This document shows positions 26,908-36,111 of a stretch of 64,000 nucleotides of DNA, piece after piece. Within the stretch, counting starts at the first letter, position 1. Every line of letters starts with the position of its first letter. Made by a program: the position numbers and the translations under genes. The notes below the pieces were generated by a model, which saw only the letters and a program-made list of their open reading frames with translations, was not told the DNA's origin and searched no databases. The stretch is from Aurantimonas aggregata (lineage in GTDB: Bacteria > Pseudomonadota > Alphaproteobacteria > Rhizobiales > Rhizobiaceae), in NCBI RefSeq assembly GCF_010500835.1, contig NZ_JAAAMJ010000001.1:620001-684000 (forward strand), given 5' to 3'.

Positions 26908-27168
26908 TCAGTCGGCGCTGGGCAGGCGGCGCATGGTGAACTCCACCTCGTCGCCCGGCAGCAGCCGCCAGCTTTCGACCGAGGTCCAGTAGGCAGCCTT
27001 CGGGTAGCGCTCGAACCATTCGCGCGCCTTGGTCCGGGCAGCGTCGCGCGGCAGCGTGAAGGTCTCGCGCACGAAGCTGTCGCCGCTGCCACCACCGGCG
27101 CGGTCGATGCGGCTGCGATGCAGCTGCCGCCTGAGGCCGTCGAGCGGCGGGCGAGAGAGCCGTGACAT
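26908..27168 (-). CDS. Small conserved hypothetical protein
   Basis: This 86-residue protein lies between the antiporter gene and hemF on the opposite strand. The C-terminal two-thirds (FVRETFTLPRDAARTKAREWFERYPKAAY, then WRLLPGDEVEFTMRRLPSAD) look folded and are of a type I associate with Hyphomicrobiales hypotheticals next to hemF or similar genes. No signal or membrane segment is present. MSRLSRPP at 27168 is chosen as start; an alternative in-frame ATG lies at 27201. Function unknown. Confidence 0.6.
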   Translation of the reverse strand: MSRLSRPPLDGLRRQLHRSRIDRAGGGSGDSFVRETFTLPRDAARTKAREWFERYPKAAYWTSVESWRLLPGDEVEFTMRRLPSAD

Positions 27169-27394
27169 CCTGCGCAGCCTCCGTGGCTCCGATCGTTCCA
27201 ACTTATCCCCAAGATAGCGTGGCGCTGCGGGCTTTGCGAATCAATGCGGAGGCCCGCGCGCCTCGTGCCGGCATTGCGCGTTCGCCCGCCAGATGCGATT
27301 GCCGAAAGAAAATGCGCGTCCAACTTTCGTAGCGGACGCGAAGGAGCCGCCGCCGGGAGACGCGCGCGGCCAACCAGACGAGAGTGGCGCAGAC

Positions 27395-28303
27395 ATGCAA
27401 CGGCCAGACCTGCCCGAGGGGCTACCGGACGACATCGAGACCAAGAAGGCGACGGCGCAGGCCTGGTTCGAGACGCTGCGAGACCGGATCTGCGCGTCCT
27501 TCGAGGAGATCGAGGATCGCCATGGCGAGAGCACCGGGCTGGCTGCCGGGCGCTTCGAGCGGACGCCCTGGTCGCGCGAGGGCAACGGCGGCGGCGGCGT
27601 CATGTCGATGATGCACGGCCGGGTGTTCGAGAAGGTCGGCGTCCATACGTCGACAGTGCATGGCGAGTTCTCGCCGGAGTTCCGCAAGCAGATCCCCGGC
27701 GCCGACGAGGACCCGAACTTCTGGGCCTCCGGCATCTCGCTGATCGCGCATCTGCGCAATCCGAACGTCCCCGCCGTGCACATGAACACCCGCATGGTCG
27801 TCACCACCCGCCAGTGGTTCGGCGGTGGCGCCGACCTCACGCCGACGCTGGAGCGCCGGCGCAGCGACGACGATGCCGACACGCGCGCCTTCCACAAGGC
27901 GCTGCAGTTCGTCTGCGACCGCCATTCGGGCGTCGCCGACTACGGCAAGTACAAGGAATGGTGCGACGAGTATTTCTACCTGCCGCATCGCGGCGAGGCC
28001 CGCGGCGTCGGCGGCATCTTCTACGACTGGCTGCATTCGCCGCAGGAGAAAGGCGGCTGGGACGCCGATTTCGCCTTCACCCGCGACGTCGGCAAGGCCT
28101 TCATCGTCGTCTACCCGCATATCGTGCGGCAGAACGTCGAGCTGCCGTTCACCGAGGAGGATCGCGAGGAGCAGCTGATCCGCCGCGGCCGCTACGTCGA
28201 GTACAACCTTCTCTACGACCGCGGCACGTTGTTCGGGCTCAAGACCGGCGGCAACGTCGCATCAATCCTCTCGTCGATGCCGCCTGTCGTGAAGTGGCCG
28301 TGA
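27395..28303 (+). CDS. hemF: Oxygen-dependent coproporphyrinogen III oxidase
   Basis: This 302-residue haem-synthesis enzyme converts coproporphyrinogen III to protoporphyrinogen IX with O2. Diagnostic motifs are [66 protein letters not shown] and [17 protein letters not shown]. The start is put at ATG 27395 because the conserved part begins soon after; an in-frame extension back to 27293 is possible. Haem is needed for the cytochromes of the nearby pet operon. The presence of HemF points to aerobic growth. Confidence 0.97.
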   Translation: MQRPDLPEGLPDDIETKKATAQAWFETLRDRICASFEEIEDRHGESTGLAAGRFERTPWSREGNGGGGVMSMMHGRVFEKVGVHTSTVHGEFSPEFRKQIPGADEDPNFWASGISLIAHLRNPNVPAVHMNTRMVVTTRQWFGGGADLTPTLERRRSDDDADTRAFHKALQFVCDRHSGVADYGKYKEWCDEYFYLPHRGEARGVGGIFYDWLHSPQEKGGWDADFAFTRDVGKAFIVVYPHIVRQNVELPFTEEDREEQLIRRGRYVEYNLLYDRGTLFGLKTGGNVASILSSMPPVVKWP

Positions 28304-28380
28304 GCTGATCAACTCTTAGCCACGACCTGCACATTTTCTCGCCAAAGATGAACCAGTTGAAGGTCGCGCGGTTGAACCTG

Positions 28381-28398
28381 GACTAGTGGAGGCTAGTC
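28381..28398. other. Short inverted repeat before the DUF1059 gene
   Basis: GACTAG, a TGGAGG loop, then CTAGTC form a perfect 6-bp stem, ending just before the GGGAGG ribosome site of the next gene. A stem there could affect translation of the small gene; nothing else supports a function. Confidence 0.3.
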
Positions 28399-28415
28399 AA
28401 AAGGGAGGATCGACC

Positions 28416-28592
28416 ATGTACGAACTCGATTGTTCGGGCGTCATCCCCGGCTGCCAGCGCGTCATTCGGGCCGAAACCCAGGCGGAAGTGTTCCGCCGGG
28501 CGGTGGTCCAGGCCAAGCAGCTCGGGGTCGAGAAGATCACGCCAACGATGCTCGACACGATGCGGCAGAAGACCCAGGAACTGTCGAACTGA
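28416..28592 (+). CDS. DUF1059 small protein
   Basis: This 58-residue protein matches the DUF1059 family: YELDCSGVIPGCQRVIRAE near the N-terminus with two Cys (C6 and C13), then EVFRRAVVQAKQLGV, and a C-terminal helix. The family occurs in bacteria and archaea and its function is unknown. GGGAGG lies eight bases before the ATG. The gene follows hemF by 112 bp and ends before a strong bidirectional terminator. Confidence 0.85.
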   Translation: MYELDCSGVIPGCQRVIRAETQAEVFRRAVVQAKQLGVEKITPTMLDTMRQKTQELSN

Positions 28593-28611
28593 GGCCGGCT
28601 GCACCGCATGC

Positions 28612-28635
28612 AAGGCGGGCTCTCGAGCCCGCCTT
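28612..28635. terminator. Bidirectional terminator between DUF1059 and cca
   Basis: AAGGCGGGCT and AGCCCGCCTT form a perfect 10-bp stem around CTCG, with short pyrimidine-rich flanks (TCTTC on the plus strand). It lies 20 bp after the DUF1059 stop and 29 bp after the cca stop on the other strand, so it can serve both converging transcripts. Confidence 0.75.
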
Positions 28636-28663
28636 CTTCATGGCCGCGAGGAGCCTACGAAAC

Positions 28664-29908
28664 CTACAGCTTCGCCAGCAGCGACTCCCGGCCCAGCGTG
28701 AAGCCGCTCTCGGCCCAGAGTCGGCGAAGCCGCTCGAGCGTCTGGCCGAGTTCGGGACCCGGCGCGATCCCGGCTTCCTGCAGATCGGTCCCGTTCAGCG
28801 GAAACTCCGGCGGCGCGAAGCGCGTCGCGGTCTCGAGCTGGCGCACCAGCGCGGCGATGCGCGTCAGGCTGTCCGCCGTCACGCCGGCCCTCGCCCGCTC
28901 GGCGGCAAGTGCCAGCTTCAGCCGGTCGGCGATAGCCTGGCGGTCACCGAAATAGAGCCGGGTGCGCAGGGCATGGTCGTCAGTCTCCGGCGTGACGGCT
29001 TCGGCATGGGCGAAAGCCAGCAGCCGGTCGCGCTCGCCGTTGGAGAGCCGCAGCCGCCTGGCGAGCTCGGCCAGGCGTGCCGCATCGGGCGGGACGATCG
29101 CCGCCAGCCGCAGCATCGGATCGGCGGGCCAGGAAAAGGCACCTTCGGCGTCGACCAGCCCGTGGATGGCGTCGATGCCCCAGCGCTCGCTTTCCCGCAG
29201 GATACGCGTCAGGACACCGGTCTGGCGCATCCACAGCAGCGCTCGCGACGGGTCGGGGGCTGTGAGAAGCCGCTTCAGCTCCTTCCAGACCCGCTCGGGC
29301 GACAGCCCGTCGAGCCCCTCCTTCAGCCGCGTCGCCGCCCGGATGCCGCCGGCGTCCGGCCGGCCCTCGCCGTACCAGGCGAAGAAGCGGAAGAAGCGCA
29401 GGATGCGCAGATAGTCCTCGCGGATACGCGCCTCGGCGTCCCCGATGAAGCGCAGCGTCTTCGTCTCGATGTCGGCGAGGCCGCCGACCAGGTCGACCAC
29501 CGTCCCGTCCGCCTCGCAATAGAGCGCGTTGATCGTGAAGTCGCGGCGCTCGGCGTCTGCTTGCCAGTCGCGACCGAAGCTGACGACCGCGCGCCGCCCG
29601 TCGGTCTCGATGTCGCGGCGGAGCGTCGTGACCTCGAAGACGCCATCAGGGGTCACCGCCGTGACCGTGCCGTGCTCGACGCCAGTCGGGATCGCCCGGA
29701 ACCCGGCCGCCTCGATCCGGCTGGTGGTCTCGGAGGGATGGTTGGTCGTCGCCACGTCGACGTCGGTGACCGCGTGTCCCATGAACGTGTTGCGCACCGC
29801 GCCGCCAACGACGCGCGCCGCCTCGCCGTCCGACGACAACGCCGCCAGCAGCGCCTGCAGCGACGCCGTCTTGAGCCATGGCGCGTCGTCGATCCGCTGG
29901 GTGGTCAT
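28664..29908 (-). CDS. cca: CCA tRNA nucleotidyltransferase
   Basis: This 414-residue class II enzyme adds or repairs the 3' CCA end of tRNAs. The head domain has VVGGAVRNTFMGHAVTDVDVATT (the GG..DxD catalytic motif), RRDFTINALYCEADG, and GDAEARIREDYLRILRFFRF. The C-terminal body is helical, as usual. It is the last gene of a three-gene unit (DUF1285, Nudix, cca); the ATG overlaps the Nudix stop by four bases (ATGA). The same order is widespread in alphaproteobacteria. Confidence 0.95.
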   Translation of the reverse strand: MTTQRIDDAPWLKTASLQALLAALSSDGEAARVVGGAVRNTFMGHAVTDVDVATTNHPSETTSRIEAAGFRAIPTGVEHGTVTAVTPDGVFEVTTLRRDIETDGRRAVVSFGRDWQADAERRDFTINALYCEADGTVVDLVGGLADIETKTLRFIGDAEARIREDYLRILRFFRFFAWYGEGRPDAGGIRAATRLKEGLDGLSPERVWKELKRLLTAPDPSRALLWMRQTGVLTRILRESERWGIDAIHGLVDAEGAFSWPADPMLRLAAIVPPDAARLAELARRLRLSNGERDRLLAFAHAEAVTPETDDHALRTRLYFGDRQAIADRLKLALAAERARAGVTADSLTRIAALVRQLETATRFAPPEFPLNGTDLQEAGIAPGPELGQTLERLRRLWAESGFTLGRESLLAKL

Positions 29909-30546
29909 GCGTAGAGCCTTTCGTAGAGCGTCCGGATGATGCCGGCGGTGACGCCCCAGATGAAGCGTTCGCCGAAGGGCATCACATAGTAGTGCCGGGT
30001 CCGTCCCTGCCAGACCCGGCTTTCCTGGCGGTGGTTCGCTTCGTTCATCAGGAAGCCGAGCGGCACCTCGAACACGTCCTCCACCTCGACGGGATTGGCG
30101 CTTAGCGCAAAGCCCGGCCGGATGAGGCCAACGACCGGGGTGATCTTGAAGCCGGTGGTGGTGCGGTAGAGCGGCAGCCGCCCGATCGGCTCGACATGGA
30201 CGGGATCGAGCGCGATTTCCTCGAGGCTCTCGCGCATGGCGGCGGCTTCCGGCGAGGCATCGCCCGGATCCACCGAGCCGCCGGGAAAGGCGATCTGGCC
30301 GGAATGTTGGCGCAGATGCGAGGCGCGCGTGGTCAAAATCACGGTCGCGCCCTCGCCGCGATCGACGATCGGCACGAGCACCGCCGCCTCGCGCGCCGAT
30401 TCGCGCTCCATCAGCTGGACGAGGTCCGGGTTGAGCAGATGGTCGCCATACTGCCGCTCCGGCGCCGATGCCGGTCCGACGGCTTCCATGCGCGCCCGCA
30501 GATCGGCGGCAGTAAAGCCTGCATAGGCGTCATCCCATGCGGTCAC
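29905..30546 (-). CDS. CoA-type Nudix hydrolase (CoA pyrophosphatase family)
   Basis: This 213-residue Nudix protein probably hydrolyses CoA or its derivatives to 3',5'-ADP and phosphopantetheine. The CoA-specific motif LTTRASHLRQHSGQIAFPGG precedes the Nudix box GGSVDPGDASPEAAAMRESLEEI, in which the REsLEE metal residues are intact. Start is GTG at 30546, overlapping the DUF1285 stop (GTGA). Placement between DUF1285 and cca is the common alphaproteobacterial order. Confidence 0.9.
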   Translation of the reverse strand: MTAWDDAYAGFTAADLRARMEAVGPASAPERQYGDHLLNPDLVQLMERESAREAAVLVPIVDRGEGATVILTTRASHLRQHSGQIAFPGGSVDPGDASPEAAAMRESLEEIALDPVHVEPIGRLPLYRTTTGFKITPVVGLIRPGFALSANPVEVEDVFEVPLGFLMNEANHRQESRVWQGRTRHYYVMPFGERFIWGVTAGIIRTLYERLYA

Positions 30547-31118
30547 GCCGCGCCTTTGCCGATGGCGAAACGGGCGCCGGCGGAGCGCACGAACGGGCCG
30601 GTGGCGTCTTCCTCGACGAAGTCGGCAAGATCGTAGGCCAGCGCCCGCGTCAGCCGGGCTTCGAGCCGGCCCCTGACCGTCACGTAGGGGCGGAAGGCAC
30701 CGTCTTCTCCGCCCTCCGCAAAGCGTAGCGGTCGGTCAGGTCCGCAGATGACGACGTCGCCGACCTCGGTCCGGAACGTCAGGATAGGCTCGCCACCCTG
30801 AATGTCGCGGCTCATCTCCACCGCCTGGAAATGCGCATCCTCGACCGTGATCCCCAGCTTTTCAACGGGGGTCACCAGATAGGTACGGCCGTCCGCGTCC
30901 TTGCGAAGGACGGTCGAGAACAGCCGGACAAGAGGCTTGCGTCCGATTGGCGAGCCGCCATAGGTCCAGGTGCCATCGGCGCGGATCACCATGTCGATAT
31001 CGCCGCAGAAGGGCGGGTCCCAGCTGTCCACCGGTGGCGCCCCCTTGCCGGCGCGCTCGGCCCGTGACACCAGCGCTTCGAGGCTCGGGCCACCGCTGCT
31101 AGATGCTTGATTTTCCAT
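30543..31118 (-). CDS. DUF1285 protein
   Basis: This 191-residue protein matches the DUF1285 family: PPFCGDIDMVIRADGTWTYGGSPI, followed by LVRLFSTVLRKDADGRTYLVTPVEK and the RGRLEARLTRALAYDLADF end. The family is conserved in proteobacteria with no experimentally fixed role that I know. It starts the operon with the CoA-type Nudix and CCA genes. ATG at 31118 (MENQASS) is preferred to an upstream in-frame ATG at 31151, because the conserved part begins later. Confidence 0.88.
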   Translation of the reverse strand: MENQASSSGGPSLEALVSRAERAGKGAPPVDSWDPPFCGDIDMVIRADGTWTYGGSPIGRKPLVRLFSTVLRKDADGRTYLVTPVEKLGITVEDAHFQAVEMSRDIQGGEPILTFRTEVGDVVICGPDRPLRFAEGGEDGAFRPYVTVRGRLEARLTRALAYDLADFVEEDATGPFVRSAGARFAIGKGAA

Positions 31119-31313
31119 AACGCCCTTGTGTTGCAACGCGGTGCACGCCATCCGGGCCGGTCTTATTTTGGCCCGCCTTCGCAGTCACGAAATAGTTGTC
31201 CTTTCCTTGCTTGCCAGGAGCGGTCGCGGCGGTTTTCATGAGGCGGCAAGCGGCGGCGGCGCCTCTTTCGCGCTGCAGCGCCGGATAGCGGCCTTCTCGA
31301 CGGAGACATCACC

Positions 31314-32324
31314 ATGACGATTCTCGCGCCCCACGAGACAACGCTCGACGAAGGCGCAGTGGTTCGGCTGGCCGAAACCGCCCTTTCCGACATCGCCGCG
31401 ATCCGCCAGTCCGTCGGGCGGGTGATCTTCGGCCAGGAGACCGTCGTCGAACAGGCGCTCATCGCGATCCTTGCCGGCGGCCATGCACTGCTGGTCGGCG
31501 TGCCGGGTCTCGCCAAGACCAAGCTGGTGGACACGCTCGGCGTCGCGCTCGGCCTCGACGCCCGCCGCATCCAGTTCACCCCGGACCTGATGCCCTCGGA
31601 CATCATCGGCACCGAGGTGATGGACCAGGACGAGAATGGCCGTCGCTCGTTTCGCTATGTCAGGGGACCGGTCTTCGCCCAGCTGCTGATGGCCGACGAG
31701 ATCAACCGTGCCTCGCCGCGCACCCAGTCGGCGCTGCTGCAGTCGATGCAGGAATACCACGTCACCGTCGCCGGCGAGCGTCATGATCTCCCCGCCCCGT
31801 TCCACGTGCTGGCGACCCAGAACCCGCTGGAGCAGGAGGGCACCTACCCGCTGCCCGAAGCGCAGCTCGACCGCTTCCTGATGCAGGTCGACGTGTCCTA
31901 TCCCGATCTCGAAGCCGAGCGCCGCATCCTGCTGGAGACGACGGGCGGCCATGACCAGTCGGCAGAAGGCGTGGTCACCGCCGACCGGCTGCGCGAGATC
32001 CAGGCGCTGATCCGGCGGATGCCGGTGGCCGAGAGCGTCGTCGACGCGATCCTCTCCCTGGTCCGCTCGGCCCGGCCGGGCAACGGCCACAAGGAGGCGG
32101 ACGCGCACATCGCCTGGGGTCCCGGCCCGCGCGCCTCGCAATCGCTGATGACCTGCGTCCGGGCCCGCGCCCTCTACGACGGCCGGCTCGCCCCCTCGGT
32201 CGACGACGTGATGGCGCTGGCCGAGCCGATCCTGCAGCACCGCATGGCGCTGAACTTCGCCGCCCGCGCCGAGGGCATGGGCGTGCGCGACGTGATCGCG
32301 TCGCTCAAGCGCGACGCGGCCTAG
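31314..32324 (+). CDS. MoxR-family AAA+ ATPase
   Basis: This 336-residue AAA+ protein belongs to the MoxR family, which acts as a chaperone for VWA-domain partners. The Walker A motif is GVPGLAKTK, Walker B and sensor I are LLMADEINRASPRTQSALLQSM and VLATQNPLEQEGTYPLPEAQLDRF, and the GPGPRASQSL region is typical. It heads four genes running the same way, each close to or overlapping the next (DUF58, BatA/DUF4159, VWA protein). ATG at 31314; GGAG lies about eleven bases upstream. The 195 bp before it carries no other gene. Confidence 0.95.
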   Translation: MTILAPHETTLDEGAVVRLAETALSDIAAIRQSVGRVIFGQETVVEQALIAILAGGHALLVGVPGLAKTKLVDTLGVALGLDARRIQFTPDLMPSDIIGTEVMDQDENGRRSFRYVRGPVFAQLLMADEINRASPRTQSALLQSMQEYHVTVAGERHDLPAPFHVLATQNPLEQEGTYPLPEAQLDRFLMQVDVSYPDLEAERRILLETTGGHDQSAEGVVTADRLREIQALIRRMPVAESVVDAILSLVRSARPGNGHKEADAHIAWGPGPRASQSLMTCVRARALYDGRLAPSVDDVMALAEPILQHRMALNFAARAEGMGVRDVIASLKRDAA

Positions 32325-32332
32325 GATTGCCC

Positions 32333-33244
32333 ATGCCGATCGGCTCGACCGTCGAACTCACCGCCGCACCGGACGCCCTGGTCCGGGCCCGGCAGCGCGC
32401 CGTGCTGATGCCCGATCTCCTGGTCGAGGCCCGGCGCGTCGTGGCGACGGTGATCGCCGGCTGGCACGGCAGACGGCGACGCGGCGTCGGCGAAAATTTC
32501 TGGCAGTTCCGCCCCTTCGTCGAGGGCGAGGCGGTGTCGCGCATCGACTGGCGGCGCTCGGCGCGCGACGACCATGTCTATCTGCGAGATCAGGAGTGGG
32601 AGGCCGCGCACACGGTCTGGGTCTGGGCCGATCCGTCCTCCTCGATGCAGTACCAGTCGAAGACCGCGCCGGTGTCGAAGGAATCGCGGGCGCTGGTCCT
32701 CGTGCTGGCGCTGGCGGAGATCCTGTCGCGATCTGGCGAGCGCATCGGCTATCCGGGCGTCGTCGATCCGATCTCGGCACGGAACGCCGCCGAGCGGATT
32801 GCCGCGACGCTGCTCGGCAGCCGTCCTGACGATGCCTTCCCGCCGGACGACCGGCTGAAGCGCTTCTCTGAAATGGTCATCGTCAGCGACCTGCTCGACC
32901 CGGTCGACGCGATCGTGGCGCGGATCGACCGCATCGCCCGCCGCGGCATTCGCGGCCATGTGGTCATGATCTCCGACCCGGCCGAGGAAGCCTTCCCCTA
33001 TGCCGGCCGCACCGAGTTCCGGGATCCGGAGACCGGCGCCAAGCTCACCGCCGGACGCGCCGAGACGCTGCGCACCGAATACGTCACCCTCTACAATGCC
33101 CGCCGCGACCATATCGCCGAGCATTGCCGCCGCCTCGGCTGGAGCTTCATCCCGCACCGGACCGACCGGCCGGCGTCCGAGGCGCTCGTCGCCATTCACG
33201 CGCGGCTGAGCGGCGCGCCGCAGCCGACGGGCCGTCGGCCGTGA
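32333..33244 (+). CDS. DUF58 protein (VWA-like fold)
   Basis: This 303-residue protein matches DUF58: GVGENFWQFRPFVEGEAVSRIDWRRSARDD near residues 50-80 is the family signature. The following VWVWADPSSSMQ contains a MIDAS-like D-P-S-S-S. It is the usual partner of MoxR ATPases. Start ATG at 32333 is seven bases after the moxR stop. The next gene starts within its stop codon (TGATG), so coupling is likely. No signal peptide is present, so it is cytoplasmic or membrane-peripheral. Confidence 0.92.
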   Translation: MPIGSTVELTAAPDALVRARQRAVLMPDLLVEARRVVATVIAGWHGRRRRGVGENFWQFRPFVEGEAVSRIDWRRSARDDHVYLRDQEWEAAHTVWVWADPSSSMQYQSKTAPVSKESRALVLVLALAEILSRSGERIGYPGVVDPISARNAAERIAATLLGSRPDDAFPPDDRLKRFSEMVIVSDLLDPVDAIVARIDRIARRGIRGHVVMISDPAEEAFPYAGRTEFRDPETGAKLTAGRAETLRTEYVTLYNARRDHIAEHCRRLGWSFIPHRTDRPASEALVAIHARLSGAPQPTGRRP

Positions 33245-36111
33245 TGGGCGGCCTCGCCCTCTCCTTCGGCGCACCGCTGGTACTGGCAGGACTGCTGGCC
33301 CTGCCGGTGATCTGGTGGCTGCTGAAGCTGACGCCGCCGCGGCCTCAGACCGAGACCTTTCCGCCGCTGCGGATCCTGCAGCGTGTCCTCAAGAGCGAGG
33401 AGACGCCGTCGAAGAGCCCGTGGTGGCTGACGCTGCTGCGGCTGCTGCTGGCGGCGCTGATCATCCTGGCGCTGGCCGCGCCGACGCTGAACCCGCGCGA
33501 GGGCCTGCTCTCCGGCTCCGGGCCGCTGGCGCTGCTCGTCGACAATGGCTGGGCGAGTGGCGGCGACTGGGATGCGCGGCGCGACGCCGCCGAAGAGCTC
33601 ATCCAGCGGGCCGGCGACCAGGGGCGTCCGGTGGCGCTGGCCTTCACCGCCGAAGCCGCGGACGACGACGCGACGCCGGCCGAGGCCAACACGGCGCTCG
33701 AACGGCTGGCCGCCGCCGAACCACGCCCGATCCCGACCGACCGCGTCGCGGCGGCCGACCGGCTGGTGACGGCGCTCGCCGGCGACGCGCCCGGCTCGCT
33801 GGTATTCCTTGCCGACGGGCTGGACAGCGAGGGCACCGAAGCCGCTGCGCGCAGCCTGGCTGCTCTGGCGCCGGGCGAAGCCATCGTCTACGCGCCGAAT
33901 GTCGACGGGCTGGTCGGCCTCACCGGCGCCGACAATTCCACCGAGGCGCTGGTCGTGCAGGCGGTTCGCCCGGCGGAGAGCGGGCTGGCGGCCAATCTCG
34001 CGCTGCGGGCCCTGGACTCGCAGAGCCGCGAAGTCGGCCGCGCGCCGCTGGAATTTGCCGACGGCGCCGCGACGGCCGAAGCCCGCTTCGCGATCCCGGT
34101 GGAACTGCGCAACGACATCGCCCGCATCGAGGTCGAAGGCGCGTCGCAGGCCGGCGCCGTCCGGCTTGTCGACGACAGTTTCCGCCGTCGCCGCGTCGGG
34201 CTGGTTTCCGGCGAGTCCGCCGACGTCGCGCAGCCGCTTCTGTCGCCGCTCTATTACATCAGCCGCGCGCTCGAGCCCTTCGCCGACATCGTCCGGGCCG
34301 ACAGCGCCGATCTCGGCGAGGCGATCCCGGCTCTGGTCGAGCGCCGCCCCTCGATGATCGTGCTCGCCGATATCGGCGTCATGCCGGAGCGCGCCCAAGC
34401 GGCGTTGCAGGGGTTTGTCGAAGGCGGCGGGTATCTCGTCCGCTTCGCCGGGCCGCGCCTCGCCGCAACCACCGGCGACGATCCGCTGGTGCCGGTGCGC
34501 CTGCGCGCCGGCGAGCGGCAGCTGGGCGGCGCGATGTCCTGGTCGGAGCCGCAGACGATCGCCCCGATGGCCGCCGAGACGCCGTTTGCCGGCATCGAGG
34601 TGCCGGCGGACGTCACGGTGGCACGCCAGCTGCTGGCCGAGCCCTCCGCCGACCTGCCCGAGCGGACCTGGGCGAGCCTCTCCGACGGCACGCCGCTGGT
34701 GACCGCTTCCAGCATCGGCGCCGGCACGATCGTGCTCTTCCACGTCACCGCCGAGGCGACTTGGTCGAACCTGCCGATCTCGGGCGCCTTCGTCGACATG
34801 CTGCGGCGGATCGTGACGCTGTCGCGTGCCAGCGGCGGCACCACGGAAGGGCGGACGGCGGCCGACAGCCTGCCGCCCTATCGCGTCCTCGACGGCCAGG
34901 GCCGCCTCACCGGCCCCGGCGCCGAAGTCCAGCCGCTGGAGCCCGTCGCGGAGGGTGTGCAGCCGGTGACCCGCCAGAACCCGCCCGGGCTCTACGGCAA
35001 CGAGGAAGGCTACATGGCGCTCAATCTTCTGCCCGCGGGCGCCGAACTGCGACCGCTGCCGGCACTTGACCTGGGCGCACCGATCGAGGCGCGGGGTTAT
35101 GGCGGCGAGCGCGCGTTTAATCTCGCGCCCTGGCTGTTCGCCGCCGCGCTGGTGCTCTTCGCCCTCGACGCGCTGGCGCTGCTGTGGCTGAACGGCGCCT
35201 TCTCGCGGATCGGCGACACGCTGTCGCGCCGCCGGGCAACCGCGCTGCCGGCCATCGCCGTGCTGGCGACCGCCGGGTTGCTTCTCGCCGCCGTCCCTTC
35301 GGCGCATGCCCAGGAAACGCCCGCAGCGCCGGCCCCGCCGGAGACGGCGGAACCGTTCGATGTCGAGCGCGCCATCCTGGCGACGGAATCGACGCATTTC
35401 GCCTATGTCGAGACCGGTCTTCCGGCCGTCGACGACGTCGCCCGCGCCGGCCTCTCCGGGCTCAGCCAGTATGTCGCGGCGAAGACGGCGCTCGAGCCGG
35501 GCGTGCCGATGGCCGTCGACATCGCCACCGACGAGCTGGCCTTCTTCCCGCTGATCTACTGGCCGGTCGACCCGGCGGCGCCGATGCCGACCGAGGCCGC
35601 GATCAGCCGCATCGACGCCTACATGAAGGAAGGCGGCACGGTGCTGTTCGACGTCGCCGACGAGACGCTGGCGGGTCTGTCCGGCACCGAAGTCTCCGCC
35701 GGGCAGCGCCGGCTCCGCGACATCCTCGCCGATCTCGACATTCCGCCGCTGGAGCCGGTCCCCGACGACCACGTGCTGACCAAGGCGTTCTACATTCTCG
35801 ACGATTTCCCCGGCCGCCACACCGGCTCGGATCTCTGGGTGGAATCGCTGGTGCAGGATGCCGACGGCACGGCGCGGCCGGCGCGCGGAGGCGATGGCGT
35901 CTCCTCGATCATGATCACCTCGAACGACTTCGCCAGCGCCTGGGCCGTCGATGACCAGGGCCTGTTCCTGTTCCCCACCGACTCCGCCGACCCGGCGCAG
36001 CGCGAGTTCGCCTACCGGGCCGGCGTCAACATCGTGATGTACGTGCTGACGGGTAACTACAAGGCCGACCAGGTGCACGTGCCGGCGCTGCTGGAAAGGC
36101 TGGGCCAGTGA
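33244..36111 (+). CDS. BatA-like membrane protein with DUF4159 domain
   Basis: This 955-residue protein has two N-terminal membrane helices (about 6-22 and 59-80), as in the aerotolerance BatA N-terminal domain, then a VWA-like region where the MIDAS is degenerate (LLVDNGWASGGDW), and helices at about 628-650 and 668-684. The second of these is followed by PSAHAQ, so residues 662-690 look like a complete Sec signal peptide inside the protein. The C-terminal part (about 720-955) matches DUF4159, including HFAYVETGLPAV and YMKEGGTVLFDVAD. It looks like an old fusion of two genes. It starts inside the DUF58 stop. Function unknown; probable periplasmic scaffold with MoxR. Confidence 0.88.
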   Translation: MGGLALSFGAPLVLAGLLALPVIWWLLKLTPPRPQTETFPPLRILQRVLKSEETPSKSPWWLTLLRLLLAALIILALAAPTLNPREGLLSGSGPLALLVDNGWASGGDWDARRDAAEELIQRAGDQGRPVALAFTAEAADDDATPAEANTALERLAAAEPRPIPTDRVAAADRLVTALAGDAPGSLVFLADGLDSEGTEAAARSLAALAPGEAIVYAPNVDGLVGLTGADNSTEALVVQAVRPAESGLAANLALRALDSQSREVGRAPLEFADGAATAEARFAIPVELRNDIARIEVEGASQAGAVRLVDDSFRRRRVGLVSGESADVAQPLLSPLYYISRALEPFADIVRADSADLGEAIPALVERRPSMIVLADIGVMPERAQAALQGFVEGGGYLVRFAGPRLAATTGDDPLVPVRLRAGERQLGGAMSWSEPQTIAPMAAETPFAGIEVPADVTVARQLLAEPSADLPERTWASLSDGTPLVTASSIGAGTIVLFHVTAEATWSNLPISGAFVDMLRRIVTLSRASGGTTEGRTAADSLPPYRVLDGQGRLTGPGAEVQPLEPVAEGVQPVTRQNPPGLYGNEEGYMALNLLPAGAELRPLPALDLGAPIEARGYGGERAFNLAPWLFAAALVLFALDALALLWLNGAFSRIGDTLSRRRATALPAIAVLATAGLLLAAVPSAHAQETPAAPAPPETAEPFDVERAILATESTHFAYVETGLPAVDDVARAGLSGLSQYVAAKTALEPGVPMAVDIATDELAFFPLIYWPVDPAAPMPTEAAISRIDAYMKEGGTVLFDVADETLAGLSGTEVSAGQRRLRDILADLDIPPLEPVPDDHVLTKAFYILDDFPGRHTGSDLWVESLVQDADGTARPARGGDGVSSIMITSNDFASAWAVDDQGLFLFPTDSADPAQREFAYRAGVNIVMYVLTGNYKADQVHVPALLERLGQ

